Source: Smittia aterrima
Taxonomy: Eukaryota > Arthropoda > Insecta > Diptera > Chironomidae
Direction of reading: 5' to 3'
Assembly: GCA_033063855.1 (NCBI GenBank)
Contig: CP093830.1
Location: 11,036,854-11,100,853 of the forward strand
Length of the DNA stretch: 64,000 nt
Position numbers and translations under genes: made by a program. Below the pieces are notes generated by a model. That model was not told the DNA's origin and ran no database searches. It worked only from the letters and a program-made list of their open reading frames with translations. Below are positions 21,701 to 34,826 of the stretch, piece after piece (the stretch's first letter is position 1; each line of letters begins with the position of its first letter).

Positions 21701-22943
21701 CTGAGAAAGGTTCAAGGAAAAAAGAAAATCGCGATAGCAAAGCATAAGTGACAAAAATTATGTTGCGAGGAATGAAAATAAATTTTAATTTCGTTATCAA
21801 GTTTCCAATAAAATGAGCAGCTCGATCAAGCGAGCAATGCAATTATTTCTTATCGACCACTTTTAAATTCAATTAAAATCAGGCGTGAAATATTCAAACT
21901 TCATGTTGACATCGTCGATGTTGTAAAAGAGATAAAATTTAAAACTCAGTTTGAGAGCTTTGAAGAAACTTTTCTTCACCTGCAAAGCTCTTCATTTGGA
22001 AACTTTGAAGAAAACTTTGCAATTTTGTCTTGCTCTGCAGTTTCTTTTGTTGCGCAATTGCTAACGAATGAGAAGAGTCTTCTTAGAAGACGAGGCATTC
22101 GAAAACGAATTAGTTGAATTAAAGTTTTGGATTAAAAGCTTTTCTGCAACGAACTTTATTCAAATACTTTTTAATTTCTATCTCAAACAGTTCTTTGTAG
22201 GTCATGAAGAATGCAGAGAAAGAAAATTGCAATTTCTCACCTAAGCAAGAAATACTTTTGCCTCAGAAGCAAAAAGGTTTCAAACCCTAAAGTTTAAATA
22301 AATCAAAGTAACGATACTGAGCTTGACAATGTTGCAAGCAAGGAGCAGACCTTTCAAAAGTCAATTAATCATTGCAAACAACAACATTGCGACCCACGTT
22401 ACTCAAGCTACGATTCAGAAAATTGTTGTTAATTAATCAGAGCTGCAGAAAGAAAAAATCTTGAAAATCCTTGCAGAGTTAATGGAAATTGTAGTTTCCT
22501 TTCAACCGCAATCATGAACATGCAACTTTATTAATTAGTTAGTTATCAAAACCTCACCCGCCCCGGGAATGTTATCACAAACCACATGAGGATTTATTTA
22601 TTAGGCTTGAAGTTTTAATTCGATTTTTCTTCAAATCCTGACGAGTCTGAAATACTTTTTCTGCCCTTGAATATTCAAAATTAATCTTCTGTGGCTTTTG
22701 GGGTATTGCGGCGAACATTTCTAATTAACTTCTATTCATATTCGAGGCTTTCGAGGTTAACGACAATTCAAAGCGAGAATGTCAACGAAGCTTTCAGATT
22801 TGTGGCTTCGGAGAGCTGTTTGTGTGGGAATGGCGCACAATGAATTGAAAGCCTAGAAACACTTCGCTCAATGAATTTCTATGAAAGGAGAAGTTTGAGT
22901 ATTTTGAGCTTGTCGCGATGGAAATTCGCAGCTTCAAAATACG
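18736..22943. other. Gene-poor region C
   Basis: No supportable gene. AT-rich with short non-homologous open frames on both strands. No long repeat noticed. Possibly regulatory or intronic DNA. Confidence 0.5.
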
Positions 22944-23663
22944 TTCTTGATTTGACAAAAGCTTTGCATGCAACATATGATGGAGTTAAAGACTTTGCAA
23001 GTTCATTTTCATTGACATTTATGCTCATCCGCGAATGTAGTTCAAGGGGGAATTTGATTTTCCTTTTTGTTTACGATTCAGAGTTTGTGAATGACGGCAA
23101 GAAAAATCTATAAAATTTTAAATAAAATCAGCAGTCGCTCGAAGCTTCTTCTTATGCTTTCACAAGATTTGATTAAATTTCTTTAGGATCGAGAGAAGCA
23201 ACTCAATCATTTCATTAAAATGAGAATGAAGTGACTCTGATTCATCGATTGCAGCAAGAAAATAGTTTTTATTTTCAAATGCTTGCAGCGAAGAACTTGA
23301 ATTTGTTCCTTGTGTGCTTTCGTGCCATTAATCTTTGTTTTCATTCACTTGCGGTGCTCCCCGAGTTGAAACAAAAAAACATTTCAAGTGAAAATTGATT
23401 TCAAATGATTCATTGAAGATTTTCCCTTTTAAAGTCGAACGAAACTTTAAAGACGAACGAGAACGTTCGTTGGAAATTTCTCCTTTCGAAGGCAACCACT
23501 CACAAGAATCAAAGCCTCTCAGGTTTCAATAGAATTCACGACTCGTCAGAAAATAAAAAGTTTCTCGTTACGAACGACACAAGGAAACGTGAAAAATCTT
23601 TTGTCATTTATCTTCCAGTGTTTTGCACATTTGCTTATTAAAAATATTATAATGAGTATTCAG
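22944..23663 (-). repeat. Right arm of ~0.72-kb inverted duplication
   Basis: Reverse-complement partner of 14108-14835, from TTCTTGATTTGACAAAAGC at its left end to AATGAGTATTCAG at its right end. The arms are about 8.1 kb apart. Mismatches are scattered single substitutions and small indels. Confidence 0.85.
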
Positions 23664-26600
23664 CGAGGCAATGTGATCTGTTTTATGTCAAGGGTTTCAC
23701 CACAAAAGCTCTCCAGGTGAGTCAAGTGCATGAACAATCCTGAAAACATTCTCATTCACTAAATTTTCCTTTTGAACTGAAACCTTTTCAGGTCTAACGA
23801 GAGATCTTCCGCGTATGGGAAAAAGTTTCAATGCGCCACATTGTTTCGAAGCAGAATCTTACTTTTCGAGTGCTAAGAGATCTAAGGTTGAATTACCAAC
23901 GCAAACATTAATTCCTGAAAAGGTTCTCATTACTCCTCGCTCTGGAATTATATTAAAACTTATAAATTATATTAATGTCTTCGCTCCGACGCAAAATTCC
24001 TCCGGAGCCTCTTGTTGTCTTCCCAAATTCCGCTTTGACAACGAAACAATGGAAATAACTTTTGCACAACAAAATATCTCTCGGATTCCTGCTGAACAGA
24101 GACTTTCAACGAAACAATAAGACTTCGAGAAGCTGTGATCATAAATTTGTCTCTTTCCTGAACTCGTTCGAATGAAACTTTTCCCTTTAACTTGAATCAT
24201 ATCAAACTTCTCTTTGTTTATGCTTGTAACATTCCGCAAGACCGCAATCATCATCTTCGTCGCTACAAAGTCAAAACCAAAGAAACATTTTCATTTTATC
24301 ATCGCTTTTAATTACGTTGAGAGGAGAGGAAGACAACAAAGACAGCACAGAAATAATCACAAGTTGTTGTTGTTTAATAATTCATTTCTGCAGTCGTGGC
24401 ACTTTTAATGTCTGACAATCTGGGAGATTTGCTGCGGTAAAAATTATCATTCGCTTTTATGGCTCTTATTACGCTCATAACAATGAGCTAAAGCTCACTA
24501 AAGGAGGCAGTAAACGATTATATTAAGTAGGATGAAATATGCAGCGCTTTATGTCAGAGAGAAGTTACCGACATAAAACGTGATGAATCAGGTCTTCAAT
24601 AGAAAATTAAAGTTACAATGAGAGTAGCTGTGGGCGTCTGACGAATCATGTCAATGGCAAACAAAGCGATAAAAGCTTCTATCAGACAGGCACGAGAGAT
24701 TTTTATCGACGAATCTGTCAATTTATATGGAAATTCGTCTCTGAGAACTTCCTTCGAGCGTCGTCTTGAATGTCCTTGAAGGCATGATGATGCTAATGTA
24801 GTCCGATGTCGGCTGTGCTTTAAATTGGCCTTTCCCTGCTTCATCCTCATTTCTTGCTTCATAAATTTTACGATCCTTACACAAAAGAAAGAGGCTCTAG
24901 CTCGATAAAAATCTTTATCTCGCTCTTCGGTCTTCTGGGCACAGTCAGAGAGAGAAAGCCAAAGAGTGTGGGCTCCTTTGTGAATCGAAATACCTCACTC
25001 GGATGTGATGCTTTCTTTAAGTGTGCTTGAGGTGTTTTGGTAGCAGCAAAAGAAGAAGCGTATTCAAATGTTTCATTTCCTTGGGTTCAGGTTTTCCTTA
25101 CAAAAACAAATGTTTTCTCTCAATCATGAAGACGCTTCTGGGGTGGTAGGGACGACGCAAGAAATATTCTCTCCTCTCGGCAGAAGATTGCAGGTGGGAA
25201 AAGTCTTTGGATGAGCTGAACGCGAAAAGGAATTAGATGGGATTAAATTAGAATCATGTTTCGTCTTGAAACTTTCTCTCTTCTTGATCTAGAGACGAAA
25301 AAAAAAGAATGAAAATTGAATTTGCATGGGAAAACAACAAAAGTTCTAAGAAGCCAAGCCAAGGGCACTCAAGGTAAATGGGCGGATTAGAAAAATATGC
25401 TGACATGCTTCGTTTAACAATTTACGATCCCTGTGGCTATTGCTCATTCTTAAATAGAAAAGCTTTTTGATTTAATTTAAAATTACGAAAATATTTTTGT
25501 CAAAATCTTTTCCAGCATTTGCAGCCGAAGCTTTAACGACGAAACTTTTTTTTTGGGTCAAACTTTCTTTAACAAAAAAGTTTCGTTGAGACAAGAGTGT
25601 CGTTCACACAAGGATCACGAGGCGGATCCTTAAAGATTTCGAAGTTAAATTGCTTTCCGAAGGTCATTTAAGACCTTTCTCCCTTCAGTGAAGATAATTA
25701 TGAAACAAATAAATGACTTTGAAACTTTTGGGACTAGGGATTTGAGTTGATTTTAATTTTCTTCGCAAAGTTTCTTGCTAAAACCCTAAAGTCATTGTGA
25801 AGAGAGCTTTAAACTACTTCCGGATCAAACTTCAATTTAAGGCGATGACGTTTTGTAAAAATAAAAGTTTTTGAATTTCCCGACGTCCAAAAGATTAATT
25901 TTGTCAAGAAAAGTTTGATGAGGAAATAAATGTTGAAAGTTGCTGGGATGATGAGCAAAACATATTTCAACTTGACGCTCAATTTAAGTTAGTGAATGGA
26001 AAATAAATGAAGCTTCAGCTGAAAATGCATCGACGCTCTGTTCATTCAGTCTTTGACAGATGAAAAACTTTTCAATTTCGCCCCATTATGCTTCCTCTTA
26101 AAGCGTTCGCTGTTGGAAAAATTGCTTCATTAGACGATTTTTCTGGAGTTTAATTAGAAAAGTTCCCACGAGCGCTAAGCTCCTTTAGTTGAAGTTCAGG
26201 GGAAACGGTTTGAAAGCGTAGGAAATTAAATTTTAATTACAAGTTTTCAAATTACAACTCGAGATTGTCTCACGAGCATGAGCTTGACACGAATGATTTT
26301 TAAACAGAGAGTTTCATGTTCAAGCAATTTATTTAAATATTCAAACGAGCGATAGTTCAAATCCTTACGACTTTCGATTTCCGATTAAAGATTTACGTGG
26401 AAAATTTTATGAGAGCAATTTCGATGACATAACGAATTCACTTTTGTCAAGAATCAATTTATGAGCCGTTTATTACATCGTAAGCCGCATTTAAGCGTAG
26501 AAAGCTGAGAAACCATGTCAGCCGGAAAAATTAGCATTTAAATTGCTTTCAATAAATTTTCACTCTTGAGAAAAGGAGAGGCAACAGCAATCTCGTCTTG

Positions 26601-29600
26601 GTGTCAATAGGGGCGTGAAGAACATAGACACATAAATGATTAAGGCGAGAGAGTGACTTGAAGTTGATGAAGGTCGGAGATATTTCTTTTGTTGTCGTTT
26701 GCTTTGAGTGTAATTGAAATCAATGCAAAGGATGAAAGCGTCAATGCGAACATCAACCATTAATCTCCTTTGCTCTTTCCGCGACCCTTCAAATGATTTA
26801 TGAACTCAAATGATGTTCAAATTAATATTCAAGTGGATTACGGGAACAATCGATTTCTCATAGAACTTCCATTCAAGACTCAAACTTTTATTTTAAACTC
26901 AACAAATGTCGCTTAAATTTCCGTTTGCATAATTTACCAGCGAGCACGACGAAAAGCTCGTAAAAAAAGCTTTAAATTATTCAGCTTTCCCAGCACAAAA
27001 AAAAGTTCATTGGAATAAAGTTTCAATTCCGTTCGCTGTTCGCGTTGAAATAAAAGAATTTTACGATCCGTTTATGCAATACATGTGTCCCGTTTCATAG
27101 ATTTAAGGCAATTGCGGATCGTCCCTGAGGTTTAGATCGTCGAATATGTCATCGTCTCTATTTCGTTTGATTCACGCATTTAATAATTAAAGAGCCAATA
27201 GGCTCGTCACAGCTTGTGACAGTAACGCAATTATGCGACTCAATAATTCAACGAGAGAAATTTGTTCTCGTTGACACAGAGGTAACAAATGTATCGCAAT
27301 AATATTTGATTACATTTGGGAAACACACACAAACATGTTAATCGAGTTGTTGACTACGCTGCTCATCCATGCATAAATGAGATGTCAAATTAAATTAGAT
27401 TTCTATCGCCACAATCATCTTTACGCCCAACATAGTTGAGATTTACCATCGAACGATGTCTCTCTAATTAATAACAAAATACTCAGGTAATCAGAGAAAT
27501 AGATCGAGGAATTTTATTCTCCACAGCATAATACTTGGAACTGCGGTGAGATAAGGAATGAAAGGCGAAACCTTGGAAACTAAACACTCCACAATCAAGA
27601 AATGTGATGACTCAATGGAAGGAAAATATTTCTCTGATAACAAAAAGTATTTCAGCTTTCGTTCGTTCTCGTCTAAGTGATTTTATGTGTAATTGATTTC
27701 ACCCTTTTCCTTAACAATTGGACGAGAAACTGGAACATTCCGAGAAATTCTAAGGATGCACTTGGGGAAGCATTTATTCACTTGAAAAACATTCCATCCC
27801 AAGCCACATGAAGCTTACTTGGAATTCTCTTGAAAGATCTTTAAAGTTTTCAATTCACGAGAGCAAATTTGAAATGTCAATAGAACGAAGAGGAAGATTT
27901 TGATTTAAGATCAATAAAACCTTGGATCCCTTCTACGCCTTAGGTTTATTGTTTGATATTCGCTTCCATCTTCGTCCTAACCTTCAAGCGACCGAATGTG
28001 TTTCTTATGCAATAGCTGCATTAGCTTTATCTCTTTCTCATCATCATCAGTCTAACAGCTTCGTCATAAATATTTTGACGATGGCAAATTTAATGTCGAG
28101 AAATCGATTAAGTTCAAGTTGAAGGTCGCGGACGTGGTGAATGAATTTCCCCAACGGAAATCTAATAAAACATCTTTTGCCATTTCCACGATATGAGCTT
28201 TATAAAAAAATATTCGGGACCGGAAAAGAGGAAGCGCAGAAAAACCTTTTCGTTCCCTTAATTTCCTCGATTTCGTTAATGATTTTCCTCCAAATGGCCC
28301 AATAATGCTTGTGAGGGGAAGCTTGAGGGGCAAAGATGATTTTATATTGTTGCTACATGACTTCATTTGAGAGCATGACGGGTCACGTAGTAATTCGAAG
28401 GTTGTTGAGTCATGAAAGCTTCAAACGACGCTTAAATTTATTTATTTGCCGAAGTAATTTCATCTGAGAGCAAGCACACGCGTGTTTATCATTGCGTAAC
28501 ATATTTTGCGGTAATGGAATGAGAATGGAAACTTCCTGTCGAAGAATTTTAGGCTTAAATGCCTTTAAAAGTTTTCAAGACGAGAATGATTTCGAGAGAG
28601 ATTCCATCTAAGAAGTTGTAAATTCTTGTGGATTTTTTTTCTTCTTCTTGCTCAATCATGCCCGAGCTTATTGAGGAACCAAATCGGATGGAAACGGGAA
28701 ATTTTAGCAACGGACGTGAAATAGAATTATTTTATGCTCCAAAGCTTAGAGCCGACCGTCGAAACGAAAGGACGGTGAAGGAGAAGAGCTACGCGAGTAA
28801 TTTCGAGACGGCTCAGTTCAACAAAGTTATCAACTGAAATTCATTTTGAAAGCTTAATGAAACATTCATCAAAGCTTTCAATATTTTTGCTTCATTGGAA
28901 AAAGCTCAGCTCTCGATTCACTTGAGATAAGATGATTGATGAATGAGCAAGATTTTCGTGAAGCAATAACATTCAGTTTCCTTGGTAACCACTCGTTGCT
29001 CTTTGAACTTCCATTGAAATCATTTAATCTGATTGCTCAATTTCCATCTCGCAACTTCTGACTGTTACGTAAATTGATTTAAAGGTAATTACCGATGTTT
29101 CATCAAATTACATTTCGTTAAGCTTTTCATGAAAAAGATTCTCTTTTAAAAGCTTTGAGCGAGAGCTTTCATTGCGGTTTAGAGCTCTTAACGTTTCAGT
29201 TTACTTCCTTTCTTTATTAATTAGTAATTATCTTTACTCAGAAGTGATTCGAAGCTTTGAGAGCGTAATTACAGCGATCAAAACAAGAAAAGCTATGAGT
29301 TTATCGTGAAAGCAATTAATACTGCGAGAGCAGCAATAATTGCACGTCCATGCGGTGATAAATGAGCGGGTTTAAATGAGAGCTGCGGTGAATAGTGCAA
29401 AATCAACGAAAGCTTTGATCGTATTTAATTCGCAAACCTCAGTTTGAATCATTAGCTTAATGAAAGTATTTTATTTCAGTTTTAGAATGACCGAACTTCA
29501 ATGAATTCAAAAAAGAGCTGCATCACATTTCCTCTTAGTTGAAAATCATTGATCGAACGCTTGAAATAGCAGATGAAGCGTGTAACGTGATAAGCAGATC

Positions 29601-32466
29601 AACGGAGACAGCAAAGTTATCCATCACAGAGTCTAATTACATTCACAAGCATAGCAATGCAAGTCATTACGAATGACAGAGAGTTACTCGATTCATCGGA
29701 AACCAACCGATTTATCTTAAATCGATTGTTGGAATACAAATATTTAATATTGTAATTTAATCACTTTGATGATCAAAGCTTGATTTGTTTGATAAAATAT
29801 TATTTCAATCATTGAATAAATTTGATTTAACTTTCAATAAATATTGATTTGCGAATTAATTTAAATTTAATTGTGATTTAGTCTGATTTGGGTTTTCTCA
29901 CTTCTTGCCAAAGATGTTGAAATATTTTTAGATTTTGCTCTTTAAATGTCTTCGACTCCCTCTGGCTTTGAAGCTTCACGTCATCTTCATCATGATCTCG
30001 CTCGAGAAAATTCGAGAAAACGAAAGCTCAAGGAAGTCCCAATCTCGAATTTTTGCTTCTTTCTCGCTTCCCATTGTGCCCACTGAAACACGTCAGACAA
30101 GGTGAAATGATAAAACTCGCGTCAAAATTTGACACACCGACATATTTATTTGAATTTATTTCCTCGTGCTTTACATTTCAAAGATTACAAGTGCTGAGCA
30201 AATGTTTGAAGCGCCCACAATTACTAAAAATAAGCTAAGGAGTCAATGTGATGATCTTTGACATTAACGAGCTTTGAATCTGTAGGAGCTTGAATGAAAT
30301 TTGTCGCAAAATATGAATGAATGTTCTCAGAAAATCTCAAACGACGAAAATCTCAAAAAAAATGATCTTTGAGAAATTAAATTCCCGAACTGCTGATGAA
30401 GCGAAATGAAAGCGAAATCGTTCATCTCAGCTTATCCATGCCGAACTAATTAATGATCGATGACTTTAAATTGAATTTCGTATCGGAAATTGGAACCGCA
30501 GGCGAAAATCCTCCTTCAAAAGCAGAGAAATCTCATTTGAATCGAAGCCACTTGGGCGCGCCCCACAAAAAAAAACTCTGCTTGGTGATTATTCGTGATT
30601 CTAATCGTTGTTTGCATATCAATGACTTTCAATTTGTCGTGAATCGAAGAGGGGAAGTTCGCGACGCTCTCAAAGCTTCAATTTGAATCTCATCGACGAC
30701 GAAATTGTGTAAGCAAACATTAACCCTTGACAACTCTGCGAGAAGTCAATGGGGAACGGAGAATCACAACAGCGCCCTAGGTTAACAGAGCAAATTTTAA
30801 CGCTAATGTGAAGAAGACATGTCGCACATCTCGACTCAGGTTTTGCTTTGTATTCCAGGATAATTAATTGAATGTTGCCATGGAAACTTCTTTTTTCCGG
30901 GAAGTTCCTTCTATGTACGAACATTATTTTAATGACACACGAATGGTGAAGAGAGTTTTCCGTTCAAGTACTTTGAAGTCTTGACAATGATGCTTGAAGA
31001 CGAAGGCACATTTTGCAGAGCGTTAAATTTATGAAGACAATTATTTACACAAGACTCCCGCATCGTCTCGTCTCAAGTGGAGTGAAAGGATAGTTTCTCG
31101 ACATGTAGGAGAGAGAGAGAGAAGAGAAAAGAAATGTTTAAAAAGCGCTCGAGCATAGTTTTCTTTTCTCGAGGAAGTTGAAGGAGCGAACGAGCAGAAG
31201 AATTCAATAAACGGATCGTTTAATCCGAGCTCATCCATGCACGAGACTTATTGTGTCTTCTTCATCGTCTGGGACCTAATGGTGCTCAATCTGAATCTTT
31301 AACTTTGATGGAAAGGAGGAGAGAGCCCGCGCTGCGTCCATCACGATGACGACAACAATGTTATCCGTGCAAATTTAACGAGAAGGACGTTTTGGGAAAA
31401 ATAAAAAATAAATTAACGCGATAAAAATCTTTTCCGCGAAATAAATTTTCACGCGACAAAACACTGCTTCGGCTGTTTTTGGGGCTACGGAATCGAAGCA
31501 ATTACTTCACGGTTACCAAGCAAATTTATTTTCCATTTATTGTTTGTGCTTTTTCTCATTTTTATTTAACTCAATTCATGATGTCGCATTAAATATGAGA
31601 AGAATCACGGAAACAAAGAATAAAATGCCTCATCGACCTTCCTCATGAATTTATTCATTTGCCAAGCTCGAGGTGAGATGGGCTTTTAAACTAGGCAACA
31701 TTCTCTGAAGTGAACGGAAGCTTTTCGATGGAGAAATTTATTTCAATTGTCATGAGCGCAGAGAACGAGCAATAACATAAAATTAGGAAGTTTTTGTTTG
31801 AAAGCGAGAAACGAGAGAGCAGAATTTTTTTTCTTCTTAAAGTCTACTCTCATTCGTTGAAAGCTCACTTCGGAGGTAACTTCGAAAAGGGATCTTTCGA
31901 GGAAAATGAGGGGAAAGCTCTTGAAACAAGAGAAAACAGAGAAACCGTAACAACACTTCACGAATGAAAAACGTAGCAAACACTTAAGAGAAAACTTTAG
32001 AATCAAACTTTTTTCCGGAGCTTTTGTTCTTTGAGTGATGATTCAAAAGCTTTGCAAACTCAACAAGTTCTTTGTTTAATTAATTCCTCAATGCACTTTC
32101 ATTATTTCAAGCAAACACTTCTAATCTCTCTTCAGAAGCTGAAATATAAAATGCATTGTCAATTCCATTAATTCGTTGATAAAATGAATTGCAGTGATTT
32201 CCAAACTGTGAAACCAGTTTATGTCTGACTCAGCTTTTTTAAATTTTGTTTTTTTCGATTCCATTGAGTTTATTTAAAAACATTTCTCTCCCATGACAAT
32301 CAAAAATAAAGTGATAAAATGTTAATTTTTATATTTATTGAATGAAAATCTCTTATCATCCGCCTATGGCAAATTTTAGAACGTTGCACGTGGATGATAT
32401 GCCTCAAATCAATTAAGCGTCGTTATTTGAAGCCTGAGGTGTTGAACTACAAAATTATTTTTCTAA
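23664..32466. other. Gene-poor region D
   Basis: No supportable gene across ~8.8 kb. Open frames are all at most ~101 codons without domains. Small local features include a short palindrome CTTTGATGATCAAAG near 29764, which is two inverted TCF/LEF-like words, and stems at ~27191-27225 (GAGCC..GGCTC, GTCACAGCTTGTGAC). The minus-strand AATAAA for the desaturase gene is at 32334-32339. Confidence 0.5.
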
Positions 32467-33957
32467 TCAAACTCCAAACTTGGGGTGCAAGACCTTCACA
32501 TCGCTTCGCTCTTCTGCGTCCATGTCGTTATCGTCTGGTGATTAACAAAGCATTGTTGTCAGCATAAATCCCTTTTAACCATGTCAATCAACTTACCCCA
32601 TCCCCAAATGTCTACAGGTTCATCTTCAGACGGATTATTGTTATTATTGTTAAGTTTATTCTCCTTGGAGAAACGATGAGTTCCATCTCCCGTCCTTGCG
32701 ATCCGTTTACGAAGAATTTCTTCGGAAACTGTCTTCAAATCAGTGGCCCATCCAAGCCAAGCGAAAAAGTCGATGAAGGGAATCGTGAAATTACACCAAT
32801 AGCGTGGAAGTTCAGAAACTTTATAGTCCCACGGGTAGACATGATGAAAGTTGTGCCATCCTAAGAAAAAGATGAAGAACAAATTGAAGTTAATTGAAAT
32901 CACAAAATAAATCACAAGCTACCTTCTCCGAATGCCAAAGTTCCAATGAGGAAAGTGTCTGTTGACTTGATGTCTCTGTCAAGGAAAAAGTTTTATCAGA
33001 AAAAGTTTGAAATAAATTTCAAGTTTCTCACTTCTCGAAGGGCTTTCCGCCCCACATGTGAGACACTGAGTTAATCGACCAAGTGATGTGAAGAGAGAGA
33101 ACATATCTGAACATGTTCCAGTGCCATGAGTTGACGAGTGGTGTGCCAAAGAAATACCAACTGAGGAAATTTGGAAACGCTAAACTCAAGAGCGGCATCA
33201 AAATTGCGTAATATCTTCAAAAACAATAAAACACTAAAAAGATTTTATCTTCGTAAAATATTCAAATCATCTCACTTATGTTGGAATCTCAGGACTGGAT
33301 CTGACTCCAAGTCACTCATGTCGATTCTCAAGCCGAACTTTCTCACTTCCGGATGTTTCTTGCATAGTAACCAGCCCATGTGAGCGAAAAAGAATCCTCG
33401 GCTTATGCTATGAGGATCAGCATTCGTGTCGCTGTATTTATGATGAACTCGATGATCGCGGGTCCATTCAATGCAACTGTTCTGACCAGCGATCGTTTGA
33501 AGAAAGATAAGCATGAGTTGCAACTTTCGATTGGCTTTGTAAGATTTGTGAGCCCATAAGCGATGAGAACCAGCAGTTACTCCGTAAGTTCCGAAAACAC
33601 CGAAAATGAAACCTGAAAAATAAATTAATGAGATGCTAAGAAAACTAAAAATATTCTTACCGATAAAAATGGATGACCAAGGTAAATCATAACTAAATGC
33701 TCGATACGCCGCGTAATGTAAATACATAAAGATTAAGACATTTCTCCAAGAGATTTCGATCTTGTAAGGCTTTAAGCCAGGCTGTGTCACGTACGGATCA
33801 GTTCCAGGCCGATCTTTCTATTAAAAGATAAATCTCAGCTTTGATCGCAATCTTATCATTAACTCACGATCAGTCGCTCAGATTCCACGTTTCGATGAGT
33901 TATCGTTGAGCCTTCAGATGACGACTTGACGGCCAGACCCATCTGATTCGGAGCCAT
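32467..33957 (-). CDS. Acyl-CoA delta-9-type desaturase
   Basis: Membrane-bound fatty acyl-CoA desaturase of the endoplasmic reticulum, introducing a double bond (delta-9 or a pheromone-type position) using cytochrome b5, O2 and a di-iron centre. Seven exons: 33868-33957, 33661-33817, 33276-33612, 33032-33214, 32923-32975, 32597-32860, 32467-32534. They total 1,152 bases, 383 residues. The three histidine boxes are complete: HRLWAH (99-104), HRVHH (136-140, in WTRDHRVHHKYSDTNADPHS) and HNFHH (276-280, in GEGWHNFHHVYPWDY). Hydrophobic segments flank box 1 and precede box 3, as in the family. The last exon was found by its donor GGGTAAGT and acceptor CACCAG and gives a C-terminus WGWDDNDMDAEERSD..., like other insect desaturases; without it the frame would end in an atypical tail. 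A polyasparagine run (NNNNNN) lies in the C-terminal region. The 48-base intron 33613-33660 is stop-free and a multiple of three. Which paralogue (desat1 or other) cannot be said. Confidence 0.93.
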
Positions 33958-34826
33958 TTGAACTTGAATTAGTGAGAAAAGATTATCACAACCTGTTATT
34001 AGCTTTCGCTTTCAAGTTCAATCAATGAAATTCAAGTTCCATTCTCATCGAAAAAAAATTCTAAGAGACAAACAAAGTTGACTGCAATATTTACTTGTCA
34101 CAATTCTTCTTAAAGTTTCAAAACAAACTGAAATTGAGCAAAACTTTTAGATCGCGAGGGATCAAACGAAAATATTTCGGAACTGGTCTGTTTCGCGTTT
34201 AAATCTTTACTGAGCCCAAAAATCTTCGTTTTTTTCAAATGTCGTCTGCTCATCTGCAGACAAAGGTTGAGAGAAACAAAACTTGATTTTTTTCAAATCT
34301 GAGCTTTGGAGCGACAAGACAACATATTTTTAATCGAAATTACCTGATGAATAAATAATTTATTGGCATAGTCATCCAACTTCCATGTCTGATAAAACGA
34401 AAGCAACGTAGAGTTAGTCTCGTTTATGATATTCTCATAAAAAAAACCTGAAATTGCGTAGTAGAGTCGACATAGCTACAGAGAAATAAAAAGAATTGCA
34501 TTTGCATATTTTAAACAATTCTAGCCGATGCTGCTTCAAACTCTTTCGTCTCATTTTCTCATTTTTTTTATTTAAATTTAATTTTTTTTTGTTTTCTTTT
34601 ACATTTCCTCGTTTTGTTTATAAAGCTTAACGTCTAAACGCTGCATCGATAATCAAATGAACTAAAATGCCTAACAAATGAAGGTTCAATGTCAGTAGCA
34701 GCAGCAGAAATATTTATGTGAAGAAAAAATAATAAAAAAGTTGTTGAGCGTCATCAAGTGAAGCCTGAGAGAGAAAAAGATTTAATAAAAATTTCGAGAA
34801 AAGGTTTCAAGTTGTTTACTTACTTT
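33958..34826. other. Intergenic region between desaturase and RPB1
   Basis: Holds the 5' flank and possibly 5' UTR exon(s) of the desaturase and the 3' UTR of RPB1, both transcribed leftward. A minus-strand AATAAA (tttatt at 34567-34572) may end the RPB1 transcript. A donor-like CATCAG|GTAATT on the minus strand near 34345 could mark a desaturase leader exon; unproven. Confidence 0.45.

Noticed and set aside
32559..32596. Read-through C-terminus of the desaturase (KLIDMVKRDLC)
   Set aside because: A strong donor GGGTAAGT and a downstream acceptor with a family-like terminal exon give a better end.
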